DNA from: 2-01-FULL-45-10 sp964450115
GTDB taxonomy: Bacteria > Omnitrophota > Gorgyraeia > 2-01-FULL-45-10
Direction: 5' to 3'
DNA: 21,765 nucleotides
NCBI GenBank assembly: GCA_964450115.1
Contig: CAYVCD010000016.1
Location: forward strand, 1 to 21,765
Shown here: one piece after another, positions 1 to 7,997 of the stretch
How the letters are laid out: every line of letters begins with the position of its first letter
Position numbering within the stretch: position 1 is the stretch's first letter
Translations under genes and position numbers: made by a program
Notes under the pieces: model-generated
Seen by the model: only the letters and a program-made list of their open reading frames with translations
Told to the model about the DNA's origin: nothing
Databases searched by the model: none

Positions 1-587
1 TCGACATCCTTATGCTGGCTCTCTTCGTCCGATAAGGCCGTCTGGCAGCGCGGGCACCAGTTGATGATATAGTTACCTCTATATATAAGGCCTTTCTTAT
101 AAAGCCGTACGAAGACTTCGAGGACCGCTTCGGACAGCCCTTCATCCATGGTGAAGCGCGTCCTGTCCCAATCGCAGGAGCAACCCAGTTTTTTAAGCTG
201 CCTTATTATAGTAGAGCCGTAATCCTGCCGCCATTTCCAAACTTCCTCGACGAATTTATCCCTGCCGAGGTCCTGTCGTTTCACACCCTCTTTTGCGAGC
301 TTCTTTTCAACGACGTTCTGGGTCGCTATACCGGCATGATCCGTGCCGGGCATCCACTCGGCCTCAAAGCCCTTCATGCGGTTAAATCTTATGAGAATGT
401 CCTGTATGGTATTGTTCAAGGCATGCCCCATATGAAGAATACCTGTGATATTGGGAGGTGGAATTACTATTGAGTATGGCTTTTTTGATTGGTCTGATCT
501 ACCGCGGAAATAACCTTTATCTTCCCAGTTCTTATATATAGCGTCTTCGCACCTGTGGGGATCGTACGCCTTATCCAATTCACGCAT
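1..587 (-). CDS. valS: Valyl-tRNA synthetase, N-terminal part (cut by window edge)
   Basis: Class I aminoacyl-tRNA synthetase that charges tRNA-Val in the cytoplasm. I translated this stretch by hand: it opens with MRELDKAYDPHRCEDAIY and stays open to the window edge, giving 195 codons of a protein that is usually 850-950 residues. The ATP-binding HIGH motif appears as HMGH at residues 52-55 within PPPNITGILHMGH, the form typical of ValS. WCPRCQTALSDEE near the edge is also a ValS hallmark (the zinc-ribbon-like start of the editing region). The C-terminal two thirds, including KMSKS, lie outside the window. The ATG at 585-587 lies 8 bases after the stop of the ACT-domain gene, so it is probably the last visible gene of the same operon. 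The ribosome-binding site is weak (a GGCGG stretch further upstream). The identity is firm; only the C-terminus is unseen. Confidence 0.93.
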   Translation of the reverse strand, partial: MRELDKAYDPHRCEDAIYKNWEDKGYFRGRSDQSKKPYSIVIPPPNITGILHMGHALNNTIQDILIRFNRMKGFEAEWMPGTDHAGIATQNVVEKKLAKEGVKRQDLGRDKFVEEVWKWRQDYGSTIIRQLKKLGCSCDWDRTRFTMDEGLSEAVLEVFVRLYKKGLIYRGNYIINWCPRCQTALSDEESQHKDV

Positions 588-595
588 AAATTTTC

Positions 596-1021
596 TTATC
601 CGCCGATATACTTGCTTAATACCGCCATAGCTTTTTCGTTGTCGCTGGTCTGCAGGACCATTCTCGAAGAGCCCTTGGTCACGCATGTACAAGGCGTTAA
701 GTAGACGTATTTGATATCTATCTTATTCTCTTTCATCTCGGTTGAGACCACTTTTAAAGCACCGGGTTTATTATCAAGATCCACCAGAAGCACTTCAGTC
801 TCCTTTACGGACTTATACTTCATCTTCTTCAGCTCGTTCACTATTACAAGGTTGGCGTTGGTCACGACCAATAGCTTCGCTATGGGCCCAACCTCATAGC
901 CCAGCGCCGCCTCTATATTTATCCCTTTTAGGCTGAGCATCTTCGAAACGTCCGCCAAGATACCGACCTTATTCTTGGTAGTTATCGTTATCTCTTCTCC
1001 GAGCGTGATATTCTTTATCAT
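596..1021 (-). CDS. Tandem ACT-domain protein
   Basis: A 141-residue stand-alone regulatory protein made of two ACT domains, roughly residues 9-72 and 75-140. Each has the ACT signature at its first loop and helix: NKVGILADVSKML near 17-29 and NKPGALKVVSTEM near 84-96. ACT domains bind amino acids, usually at dimer interfaces, and modulate partner enzymes or report amino-acid levels. No catalytic or DNA-binding domain is present. A C-T-C triplet lies near residues 111-113. The start is supported by a strong AAGGGGG ribosome-binding site about 6 bases before the ATG. It lies 11 bases after the lipoprotein gene and 8 bases before valS, at the end of the Thr/Lys/citramalate operon, so sensing an aspartate-family or branched-chain amino acid is a reasonable inference. 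The ligand and partner cannot be read from sequence. Confidence 0.8.
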   Translation of the reverse strand: MIKNITLGEEITITTKNKVGILADVSKMLSLKGINIEAALGYEVGPIAKLLVVTNANLVIVNELKKMKYKSVKETEVLLVDLDNKPGALKVVSTEMKENKIDIKYVYLTPCTCVTKGSSRMVLQTSDNEKAMAVLSKYIGG

Positions 1022-1032
1022 ATACGACCCCC

Positions 1033-1455
1033 TTATATGATCTTCTTTGTGAAGAGTATGCCTTTTTTTGGCCTGTCCTTGATAGATATTTCATTGGCCA
1101 CGAATGCGGCCAGGTCTATATTTTCGGATGCCACTTCCACCCTGCATTTTTTATCAGATATAGAGGTCACCAGTATGCCCACCTGGGTGGTGTCTATCGT
1201 AGAGCGGAATACTCCCTCAAAATTATCGGCGACTATATACTGGTTCCTCTCGTCCTCCCGCGCGATAGCCTGCATATCCTGCAATACATCTTTTATCTTA
1301 ACGATGCAATCGGCCGCACTCATATCAAAGTCCCGCACCTGCTTACTCCTGGAATTCTTGACATCGTTCATGGAATATCCGAAAAACTCCTGTCTCACTT
1401 GCGTCGCCGAACATCCGCACAATAGAATGACTGATACGATAGCAACCCATCTCAT
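1033..1455 (-). CDS. Small putative lipoprotein, unknown function
   Basis: I do not recognise the family. The protein is 140 residues from the ATG at 1453-1455. A GTG at 1470 would add five residues, but an AAAGG motif placed 7 bases before the ATG favours the shorter start. The N-terminus is a short hydrophobic signal (MRWVAIVSVILLCGC) with a lipobox-like LCGC, so Cys15 may be lipidated and the protein anchored in a membrane facing the periplasm. The rest is mixed, soluble and charged, with no membrane segment and no catalytic motif I recognise. It lies just after cimA and 11 bases before the ACT gene, so it is probably co-transcribed with amino-acid genes, although nothing in the protein suggests a metabolic role. 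Confidence 0.6.
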   Translation of the reverse strand: MRWVAIVSVILLCGCSATQVRQEFFGYSMNDVKNSRSKQVRDFDMSAADCIVKIKDVLQDMQAIAREDERNQYIVADNFEGVFRSTIDTTQVGILVTSISDKKCRVEVASENIDLAAFVANEISIKDRPKKGILFTKKII

Positions 1456-1462
1456 ATTATAG

Positions 1463-1467
1463 CCTTT
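1463..1467 (-). promoter_or_regulatory. Ribosome-binding site that decides the lipoprotein start
   Basis: AAAGG on the minus strand lies 7 bases before the ATG at 1455. It lies inside the five extra codons of the alternative GTG start at 1470, which argues that translation begins at the ATG. Confidence 0.5.
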
Positions 1468-1473
1468 CACAAT

Positions 1474-3048
1474 TTACCCGCTGCTTTTTTTAGAGTCCTT
1501 AAGTAGCTTATACTCGATGGAATCCACCAGCGCTTCCCATGACGCCTCAACGACGTTCTCAGACACTCCGATGGTCCACCAGGAGTCTGTCTGATCCTGT
1601 GACTGAATGAGGACTCTCACGCGCGCCGCAGTCCCCTCTTTCTCATCCAGAACACGCACTTTATAGTCCGTCAGGTGCATCTCGGCCAGTTTAGGATAGA
1701 ACTTCTTGAGAGCTTTACGTAAAGCGCTGTCGAGAGCATTGACAGGTCCGTCCCCGAGTGACGCCGTATGTTCGACCTCTTTACCTACCTTGACTTTAAT
1801 GGTCGCTTCGGACGACATCTTGCCGCCTTTTCGCTTCTCTATGATAACCCTGAAGTCCTCGAGCTCAAAGAAATCCTTGAAAGTCTTCATGACGCGCTTT
1901 ATCAATAGCTCCAGGGACGCTTCCGCGGCCTCAAAATGGTATCCCTTGCTCTCCAGGAGCTGCAGGGTCTTCAATATCTTTTTAGATTTCTCGGTATTCT
2001 TACCGATACCAAGATCCATCTCTTGGGCCTTCTTTATGATGGTGGACTTTCCTGATAGCTCGGAGACGAGCAGTCTCCTGCGGTTCCCGACGCTCGTCGG
2101 ATCTATATGTTCATAAGTCTTCGGATTCTTCAATATGGCATTCACGTGGACGCCCGCTTTGTGAGCGAAGGCGCTGGAGCCCACGAAGGGCTGATTATCC
2201 TGCAGCTTCATATTCGATATCTCTGCCACAAAGTGCGCTGTTTCCGCAAGCTCCTTTAAAGCTATATCCGAAACGCAATCTATCCCAAGCTTCAGCTTAA
2301 GCGCCGCGATGACCGAGATCAGGTTGGCGTTCCCGCATCGCTCTCCGTATCCGTTTACGGTGCCGTGCACCTGCACAGCTCCGGCCTGGACCGCCGCTAT
2401 GGAATTGGCTACCGCCATCTCGCAGTCATTATGCGCATGTATGCCTATAGGAGTAGTCATCACCGACCTTACCTCTTCGACGATCTCAAAGACCTGGGTG
2501 GTCACGGTGCCGCCGTTGGTATCGCATAAGATTATCCTTTCGGCGCCGGCATCCTGTGCAGCTTTAAGCGTCTTTAGCGCATACTCTTTGTTGCTTTTAT
2601 ATCCGTCGAAGAAGTGCTCGGCGTCATAAAATACTCTTTTACCCTTACTCTTTAAGAAACTCACGGAATCGGAGATCATCCTAAGATTTTCATTAAGATC
2701 TACTTTAAGGACATCTTTAACATGAAGATCCCAGCTCTTTCCGAAAATGGTGATATGCTTCGTGCCGGCCAAAAGAAGCCCTTTAAGCACCGCGTCCATG
2801 CTAGCCTTGGTATTGGCGTGGCAAGTGCTTCCGAAAGCTACTACTTCCGAGTTGCGCAATTTTAAGCTCTTCGCCTTTTTAAAGAACTGGGCGTCTTTCG
2901 GATTGGCTCCGGGCCATCCGCCTTCTATAAAATCGACTCCCAGCTCATCGAGTTTGGCGCATATCTTCAACTTATCAGCCACGGAGAAAGATACTCCCTC
3001 CGACTGCGCGCCATCACGTAAAGTGGTATCGTATAGTTCTATCTTCAT
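1474..3048 (-). CDS. cimA: (R)-citramalate synthase
   Basis: Condenses acetyl-CoA with pyruvate to (R)-citramalate, the first step of the threonine-independent route to 2-oxobutyrate and isoleucine. At 524 residues it matches CimA of the LeuA-like DRE-TIM family. The catalytic barrel begins with LYDTTLRDGAQ (residues 5-15; Arg11 and Asp12 are the expected catalytic and metal residues). It continues with HAHND (204-208) and GERCGNANL (235-243), which carry the other metal ligands. The early GGWPGANP stretch (43-50) fits the citramalate/homocitrate branch better than isopropylmalate synthase. Residues about 390-515 look like the LeuA-type allosteric dimer domain, so feedback inhibition (isoleucine in known CimA) is likely. 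The ATG is 11 bases from the lysC stop with a GGGGA ribosome-binding site. 2-Isopropylmalate synthase is the alternative, which I consider less likely. Confidence 0.88.
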   Translation of the reverse strand: MKIELYDTTLRDGAQSEGVSFSVADKLKICAKLDELGVDFIEGGWPGANPKDAQFFKKAKSLKLRNSEVVAFGSTCHANTKASMDAVLKGLLLAGTKHITIFGKSWDLHVKDVLKVDLNENLRMISDSVSFLKSKGKRVFYDAEHFFDGYKSNKEYALKTLKAAQDAGAERIILCDTNGGTVTTQVFEIVEEVRSVMTTPIGIHAHNDCEMAVANSIAAVQAGAVQVHGTVNGYGERCGNANLISVIAALKLKLGIDCVSDIALKELAETAHFVAEISNMKLQDNQPFVGSSAFAHKAGVHVNAILKNPKTYEHIDPTSVGNRRRLLVSELSGKSTIIKKAQEMDLGIGKNTEKSKKILKTLQLLESKGYHFEAAEASLELLIKRVMKTFKDFFELEDFRVIIEKRKGGKMSSEATIKVKVGKEVEHTASLGDGPVNALDSALRKALKKFYPKLAEMHLTDYKVRVLDEKEGTAARVRVLIQSQDQTDSWWTIGVSENVVEASWEALVDSIEYKLLKDSKKSSG

Positions 3049-3059
3049 AAGAGTCCCCG

Positions 3060-4289
3060 CTATTTCTTAGCCTTCCCCAGCTTGAACTTATCGTGGATCG
3101 CCCTTACAGCCGCTTCGCCGAGGCTCTTCTTGACCACGCAAGATATCTTGATCTCACTCGTCGATATCATCTCTATGTTGATCTTTTTGTCGGCGAGAGC
3201 CTCAAACATATTTGCCGCTACGCCCGAGTGGCTGCGCATGCCGATACCCACTATAGATACCTTAGCTATATCCTTATCGACCGTAACATCGCCCGCTCCG
3301 ACTTTTCCGGCAATTGAATTGGATACTTTTATCGTCTTGTTAAGATCTCCAGCAGGCACAGTGAATGACAGGTCCGTAGAGCCGGTCCGCGAAACGTTCT
3401 GTATGATCATGTCTACATTTATGCTCTCTTTGGCCAGATGTTTGAATATCTTGGCCGCGATACCCGGCTTATCGGGAACATCACAGATAGTGACCTTGGC
3501 CTCGTCTTTATTTAAAGCAACTCCGGAAACTACTATATGTTCCATGGTCTTAACCTCCTTAGATATTATCGTGCCGCTATGCTTAGAGAACGAAGATCTG
3601 ACGTGTATCGGTACGCCGAATTTCATCGCGAATTCGATCGACCGCGGCTGCAGGATCTGCGCCCCTAACGACGCGAGCTCGAACATCTCCTCATAGCTCA
3701 GCTTATTTATCTTGCGGGCATCCTTCACTATGCGCGGATCGGCCGTAAAGACGCCCTCAACGTCGGTATACATCTCGCACATCACGGCGTCTATCACCTT
3801 GGCGAGAGCGACTGCGGTGAGATTTGATCCCCCGCGCCCCAGGGTGGTTATATCCTGTTTTATATTTACGCCCTGGAAACCCGCCACTATTACGACCTTG
3901 CCCTTTTCGAGCTCCTCACTTATTCGCTTTGCGTTTATGTCGATGATGCGCGCTTTTGTGAAAGAATTATCGGTGATTATCCCCACCTGGGCGCCGGTGA
4001 ACGATATTGCCTCTACTCCCAACCTATCTATGGCCATGGCCAGAAGAGCGCTTGAGACCTGCTCTCCGGTCGATATCAACATATCCAGCTCTCTGTCGGG
4101 AGGATTCGTGGTGATCTTAAGCGCCAGATCTATCAGCTCATCGGTTGTGTGGCCTAGCGCGGAGACTATTACCACTACATCGTACCCCGAGCGCTTAGTC
4201 TCTACTACTCTTTTGGCGACATTCTGTATGCGCGCTATATCGGCCACGCTTGTGCCGCCGTATTTCTGTACGATTACCCCTTTTGACAT
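3060..4289 (-). CDS. lysC: Aspartate kinase with two C-terminal ACT domains
   Basis: Phosphorylates L-aspartate to 4-phosphoaspartate, the first committed step to lysine, threonine, methionine and diaminopimelate. At 409 residues it has the length of the monofunctional LysC class. KYGGTSV (9-15) is the N-terminal kinase motif with Lys9; STGEQVSSALLA (73-84) and YTDVEGVFTADPR (174-186) are also typical. Two ACT domains occupy about 265-335 and 345-405, the regulatory module for lysine and/or threonine inhibition. The usual GRGGSD motif reads GRGGSN here (151-156, Asn156), which replaces a residue regarded as catalytic in E. coli LysC. The reading is unambiguous in the DNA (an AAT codon). The ATG is 4 bases after the stop of the apgM-like gene, with AGAGG about 10 bases upstream. 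An internal start making a separate ACT-only subunit, as in Bacillus, was not demonstrated. Confidence 0.93.
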   Translation of the reverse strand: MSKGVIVQKYGGTSVADIARIQNVAKRVVETKRSGYDVVVIVSALGHTTDELIDLALKITTNPPDRELDMLISTGEQVSSALLAMAIDRLGVEAISFTGAQVGIITDNSFTKARIIDINAKRISEELEKGKVVIVAGFQGVNIKQDITTLGRGGSNLTAVALAKVIDAVMCEMYTDVEGVFTADPRIVKDARKINKLSYEEMFELASLGAQILQPRSIEFAMKFGVPIHVRSSFSKHSGTIISKEVKTMEHIVVSGVALNKDEAKVTICDVPDKPGIAAKIFKHLAKESINVDMIIQNVSRTGSTDLSFTVPAGDLNKTIKVSNSIAGKVGAGDVTVDKDIAKVSIVGIGMRSHSGVAANMFEALADKKINIEMISTSEIKISCVVKKSLGEAAVRAIHDKFKLGKAKK

Positions 4290-4293
4290 GGAA

Positions 4294-5508
4294 CTATAAC
4301 CTCTGGTTTTTAATAAGATCGTTGGTCAGATCCGAGCCTGACTTGAATATCACATTGCCTAGTTTTGCATTGCTTTCACTATACGCTGGAAAACCATTAT
4401 GCCTCACGCCCTTTCCGGCCATTACAAAAGGGGCTGGATCCGATACGTGAGTGCGCAAAGCTACCGGCGTGGCATGGTCGGAAAGGACCATTATCCTGTA
4501 ATCTCCCGACCCCTTAAGGAATTTCCATACCGCCCCGACCACATATTTGTCAAAATTCTCTATCGCCTTGATCTTTTCTCTCATATCCCCGTTATGACCA
4601 GCTTCGTCCGGCGCCTCCACGTGCACAAATATAAAATCCTTTTTCTTCAATGAGTTTACCGCGTACTCTCCCTTACCCTTATAGTTCGTATCATAATAAC
4701 CGGTTGCGCCCGGAACCTGTATAAGCTCAAGGCCTACCAGCTTGCCTATGCCGTTAACCAGATCTACTGCGGATATGACCGCGCCGTCCAACCCAAACAT
4801 TCCTTTGAAGCTCGGCATATTAGGATTAGTTCCCTGCCCCCAGAGCCATATCATATTTGCCGGGTTCTCTTTTAAGTCGACCCTTACCCTGTTGATATCA
4901 TCTTTTTCCAATACGGCGCATGAATCCTGCATAAGTTTTAACAAAAGGCTCGAGCCCTTTCCTTTTGGGAGGTGCTTTGAGATATTCTTGCCGGTTATAT
5001 CGTGCGGCGGAGTACAGGAAGTCTTCATGAGGCCGTTAAGATCATCTCTCGACCTCGTCTTTATCACCACGAGATTCCTGTAGCTCTTTCCATGGTAAAA
5101 CTTTATCCGCTCGTTCCCGAGTCTTTTATCGAGGTGTTCCATAAGCGTCTTAGACTCTTTGTCGCTTATATGGCCGGCGCTGTAGTCAGACATAATATCG
5201 TTATTTGCCGTTATCAGATTACACCTGAACGCTATCTCTCCCTCCGCTACTTCGACGTCTATATTTGCGGCCTCAAGCGGCCCGCGGCCGGTATAGTAAG
5301 TCTTGGGATCGTACCCCAATATTGAAAGATTCGCTATGTCGCTGGCCGGCTTCATTCCCCGCGGCACGGTCTTGACGAGCCCTATCATGCCATTCTTGGC
5401 GATCTCATTCATGTTCGGGATCTTCGCTACTTCAAGAGGCGTCTTGTTGCCGAGCTCCTGGATAGGATGATCGCTCATCCCGTCGCCGACTAAGATAGCT
5501 ATCTTCAT
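4294..5508 (-). CDS. ApgM-like alkaline-phosphatase-superfamily enzyme, probable homoserine kinase
   Basis: A 404-residue member of the archaeal-type, cofactor-independent phosphoglycerate mutase family. Metal and nucleophile positions of the superfamily are visible: GDGMSD at 8-13 (Asp9), PASDIANLSILGYDP around 54-68 (Ser56 as likely nucleophile), EAPDEAGH at 298-305 (Asp301, His305) and SDHATP at 343-348 (Asp344, His345). One branch of this family has been proposed as a homoserine kinase because it occurs in threonine operons lacking thrB. Context supports that here: the ATG overlaps the thrC stop by 4 bases, hom lies just upstream, lysC follows by 4 bases, and no GHMP-type thrB is present. 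The predicted role is to make O-phosphohomoserine for ThrC. Glycolytic phosphoglycerate mutase activity remains the alternative. Family assignment is firm, substrate is inferred. Confidence 0.82.
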   Translation of the reverse strand: MKIAILVGDGMSDHPIQELGNKTPLEVAKIPNMNEIAKNGMIGLVKTVPRGMKPASDIANLSILGYDPKTYYTGRGPLEAANIDVEVAEGEIAFRCNLITANNDIMSDYSAGHISDKESKTLMEHLDKRLGNERIKFYHGKSYRNLVVIKTRSRDDLNGLMKTSCTPPHDITGKNISKHLPKGKGSSLLLKLMQDSCAVLEKDDINRVRVDLKENPANMIWLWGQGTNPNMPSFKGMFGLDGAVISAVDLVNGIGKLVGLELIQVPGATGYYDTNYKGKGEYAVNSLKKKDFIFVHVEAPDEAGHNGDMREKIKAIENFDKYVVGAVWKFLKGSGDYRIMVLSDHATPVALRTHVSDPAPFVMAGKGVRHNGFPAYSESNAKLGNVIFKSGSDLTNDLIKNQRL

Positions 5509-6560
5509 AGCCCTATCTCCTTCAATATCAGATCGACTTTGGGCGCTAAAGTCACCGGCTTCTCGACGCTTGCGATCGCTCTATCCGGATCCTTAAGCCC
5601 GTGGCCGGTCAGGACGCAGACGATACGCGCCTTCGAACCCTTAAAGTATCCCTTCGCGGCCAATTTCAGTATTCCCGCTACGCTTGCGGCGCTTGCCGGT
5701 TCTACGAAGACGCCCTCTTTGGAAGCAAGTATTTTATAAGCGGATAATATCTCGTCGTCGGTGACTTTATCGATAAGCCCGCCGGATTCATCACGGGCGG
5801 CTTCGGCCTGCTTCCAGCTTGCGGGATTACCTATCTTTATAGCGGTCGCTATTGTCTTCGGGTCCTTTACGGGATGGCCTAAAACTATAGGGGCCGAGCC
5901 TTCAGCCTGGAACCCAAGCATCTTGGGCAGTCTTTTAGATATCTTTGCTTCTTTATACTCCTTATAGCCTTTCCAGTAAGCGGTGATATTGCCTGCGTTG
6001 CCTACCGGTATAGCATGATAATCCGGCGCGTCATTCAAAGAATCGCATATTTCAAAAGAGCCGGTCTTCTGCCCTTCTATCCTGTAAGGATTCAATGAAT
6101 TCACCAAAGTAATAGGATATTTTAGGGTTATATCTTTTACCAGTTCCAGGGCCTCATCAAAATTTCCTTTTATGGCTATGACCTTTGCTCCGTGGATGAG
6201 GGCTTGTGAAAGCTTGCCTAAAGCGATAGCTCCTTCGGGTATAAGAACTATGCACTTAATGCCCGCCCTTGCCGCATAAGCCGCGGCCGAGGCCGATGTG
6301 TTCCCTGTAGATGCGCACATCACAGCTTTGGAGCCTTCCTCCACAGCTTTGGATATGGCCATGGTCATACCCCGATCTTTAAAAGATCCGGTTGGATTCA
6401 ATCCCTCATATTTAAGATAGACCTCTGCATCGACGCCTATCATTTCGCTTATATGGCAAGCATATATTAAAGGCGTATTGCCTTCATTTAAACTTATTAT
6501 GGGAGTCTTCGATGAAACCGGAAGATACTTACCGTACTCTTTTATAAGACCCTTCCACAT
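5505..6560 (-). CDS. thrC: Threonine synthase
   Basis: Pyridoxal-phosphate enzyme that converts O-phosphohomoserine to threonine. At 351 residues it matches the shorter, bacterial and archaeal ThrC class of fold type II. NPTGSFKDRGM (55-65) carries the PLP lysine, Lys61. STGNTSAS (84-91) is the phosphate or substrate loop, and PVGNAGNITAYWKG is the typical glycine-rich PLP-phosphate segment. GNTPL at 27-31 is the usual N-terminal motif. It starts 1 base after the hom stop, and its TGA overlaps the next ATG by 4 bases, so translation of hom, thrC and the proposed homoserine kinase is probably coupled. Threonine deaminase has a similar fold, but sequence and context point to ThrC. Confidence 0.94.
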   Translation of the reverse strand: MWKGLIKEYGKYLPVSSKTPIISLNEGNTPLIYACHISEMIGVDAEVYLKYEGLNPTGSFKDRGMTMAISKAVEEGSKAVMCASTGNTSASAAAYAARAGIKCIVLIPEGAIALGKLSQALIHGAKVIAIKGNFDEALELVKDITLKYPITLVNSLNPYRIEGQKTGSFEICDSLNDAPDYHAIPVGNAGNITAYWKGYKEYKEAKISKRLPKMLGFQAEGSAPIVLGHPVKDPKTIATAIKIGNPASWKQAEAARDESGGLIDKVTDDEILSAYKILASKEGVFVEPASAASVAGILKLAAKGYFKGSKARIVCVLTGHGLKDPDRAIASVEKPVTLAPKVDLILKEIGL

Positions 6561-6561
6561 A

Positions 6562-7851
6562 TCAGCTCTCGATCCTTATTTTTACGGTCTTCTTCTTTAT
6601 TGCGCTTAAGCTATCAATCTCTTTCAGAGCCTTTGCCATATCGAGCTCAAGAGCTTCATGAGTCATCATCACTATCGGCACTATGCTGGAGCTCTTCTTC
6701 TCTTTTTGAGTAACGCTGGCTATGCTTATATTATGTTTACCTAATATCCCGGATATCTTCGCCAGAACACCCGGCTTATCTATAGCGGAGAACCTCATAT
6801 AGAACCTGGTCTTGATATTCGCTATATCTTTTATATCTTTAACGTCTTTTCTGAAAGCCATGGGCCCGGTAACCTTGCCGCAGCAAGAGACCTGCTGGGC
6901 TATGCCAATAATATCGCTGACCACGGCGCTTGAAGTCGCAAGAGCACCCGCCCCCTCTCCGTAAAAGAGATTCTCTCCTATCAGATCTCCCTTTACGAAT
7001 ACGGCGTTATAGACGCCCCCGACATTTGCCAGCAAGTGGCTCTTAGGGATCATCGTGGGATGGACCCTTAACTCTACAGAATCTCCTGATCTTTTGGCTA
7101 TCGCAAGAAGCTTGACTGAATAGCCCAACTCTTTGGCGTATTCTATATCGTGGGATTCTATTTCTGTGATACCTTCGGTATAAATGTCGGAAGGTTTGGC
7201 CGATACGCCGAACGCTAAAAACGCCAGGATGCTCAATTTATGGCCAGAGTCCATACCGCTTATATCAAGATCCGGATCCTGTTCGGCATAACCCTTCTCC
7301 TGAGCGATCTTTAGCGCATCCCTGAAACTCACGGACCCTTCCGCCATCTTGGTCAATATGAAGTTGCTGGTACCGTTCACTATGCCATAAACAAGATCGA
7401 ACCTGTTGGCGATGAACCCTTCCTTAAGCGATTTTATTATGGGGATACCGCCGCCGACGCTTGCCTCAAAGGCGACATTAAGAGAGAGTGAGTTAGCCAG
7501 ACTGAATATTTCATTTCCGCTGTCGGCGAGAAGGGCTTTATTGGCGGTCACAACGTGTTTTCCGCTTCGGAGGGCCTCCATTATCACGTCCTTCGCGGGA
7601 CGTATGCCTCCCATAAGCTCAACTACAATATGTATTTTTGGGTCATACAGGACCTTCCCCAAGGACTTGGTCAGGAGAGACTTGTTGACCGTGACAGGGC
7701 GCTTCGACTTAATATCCTTATCGCATATCCGCACGATATTTATATCAACCCCGCTCTTCTCCTTTAAAAAAGACTTCTTTGACCGGAGCGCTTTTATCAC
7801 CCCACTGCCGATCTTGCCAAACCCTATCAGACCTATATTTATCTTCTTCAT
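6562..7851 (-). CDS. hom: Homoserine dehydrogenase with C-terminal ACT domain
   Basis: Reduces aspartate-4-semialdehyde to homoserine with NAD(P)H, at the branch towards threonine and methionine. The protein is 429 residues, normal for the monofunctional form with ACT domain. The Rossmann motif is GLIGFGKIGSGV at 7-18. TANKALLAD (102-110), EASVGGGIPII (129-139), GIVNGTSNFIL (156-166) and DPDLDISGMDSGHK (192-205, probable catalytic Lys205) are all family signatures. Residues about 353-425 form an ACT domain (DKPGVLAKISGILGKHNI), the site of threonine feedback in related enzymes. The ATG has AAGG 8 bases upstream and lies 41 bases after tRNA-Pro. I see no convincing promoter or terminator in that gap, so hom may be transcribed with gpsA and the tRNA. 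Confidence 0.95.
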   Translation of the reverse strand: MKKINIGLIGFGKIGSGVIKALRSKKSFLKEKSGVDINIVRICDKDIKSKRPVTVNKSLLTKSLGKVLYDPKIHIVVELMGGIRPAKDVIMEALRSGKHVVTANKALLADSGNEIFSLANSLSLNVAFEASVGGGIPIIKSLKEGFIANRFDLVYGIVNGTSNFILTKMAEGSVSFRDALKIAQEKGYAEQDPDLDISGMDSGHKLSILAFLAFGVSAKPSDIYTEGITEIESHDIEYAKELGYSVKLLAIAKRSGDSVELRVHPTMIPKSHLLANVGGVYNAVFVKGDLIGENLFYGEGAGALATSSAVVSDIIGIAQQVSCCGKVTGPMAFRKDVKDIKDIANIKTRFYMRFSAIDKPGVLAKISGILGKHNISIASVTQKEKKSSSIVPIVMMTHEALELDMAKALKEIDSLSAIKKKTVKIRIES

Positions 7852-7892
7852 ATCCTGTACCTTAATTTACGATATCGGCAAAAAATTTGTAC

Positions 7893-7970
7893 TGGTCGGG
7901 ACGGACGGATTTGAACCGTCGACCCCTTGCACCCCAAGCAAGTGCTCTAGCCGGGCTGAGCCACGTCCCG
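7893..7970 (-). tRNA. tRNA-Pro (anticodon GGG)
   Basis: A 78-nucleotide cloverleaf on the minus strand. The acceptor stem CGGGACG pairs perfectly with CGTCCCG; the D-arm is GCTC/GAGC with a 10-base loop. The anticodon arm CTTGC/GCAAG carries the loop TTGGGGT (anticodon GGG), the variable loop is GGGTC, and the T-arm is GACGG/CCGTC with loop TTCAAAT. Discriminator A is followed by an encoded CCA. It lies 27 bases after the gpsA stop and 41 bases before hom, so it is probably processed from a common transcript. Confidence 0.96.
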
Positions 7971-7997
7971 AAAGCGCAAATTCTTTGCCGCTACCTT

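Noticed and set aside
4294..5508. Annotation as the glycolytic phosphoglycerate mutase only
   Set aside because: The family match is real, but the overlap with thrC and position among hom and lysC make a threonine-pathway role more likely; kept as the alternative in the entry.
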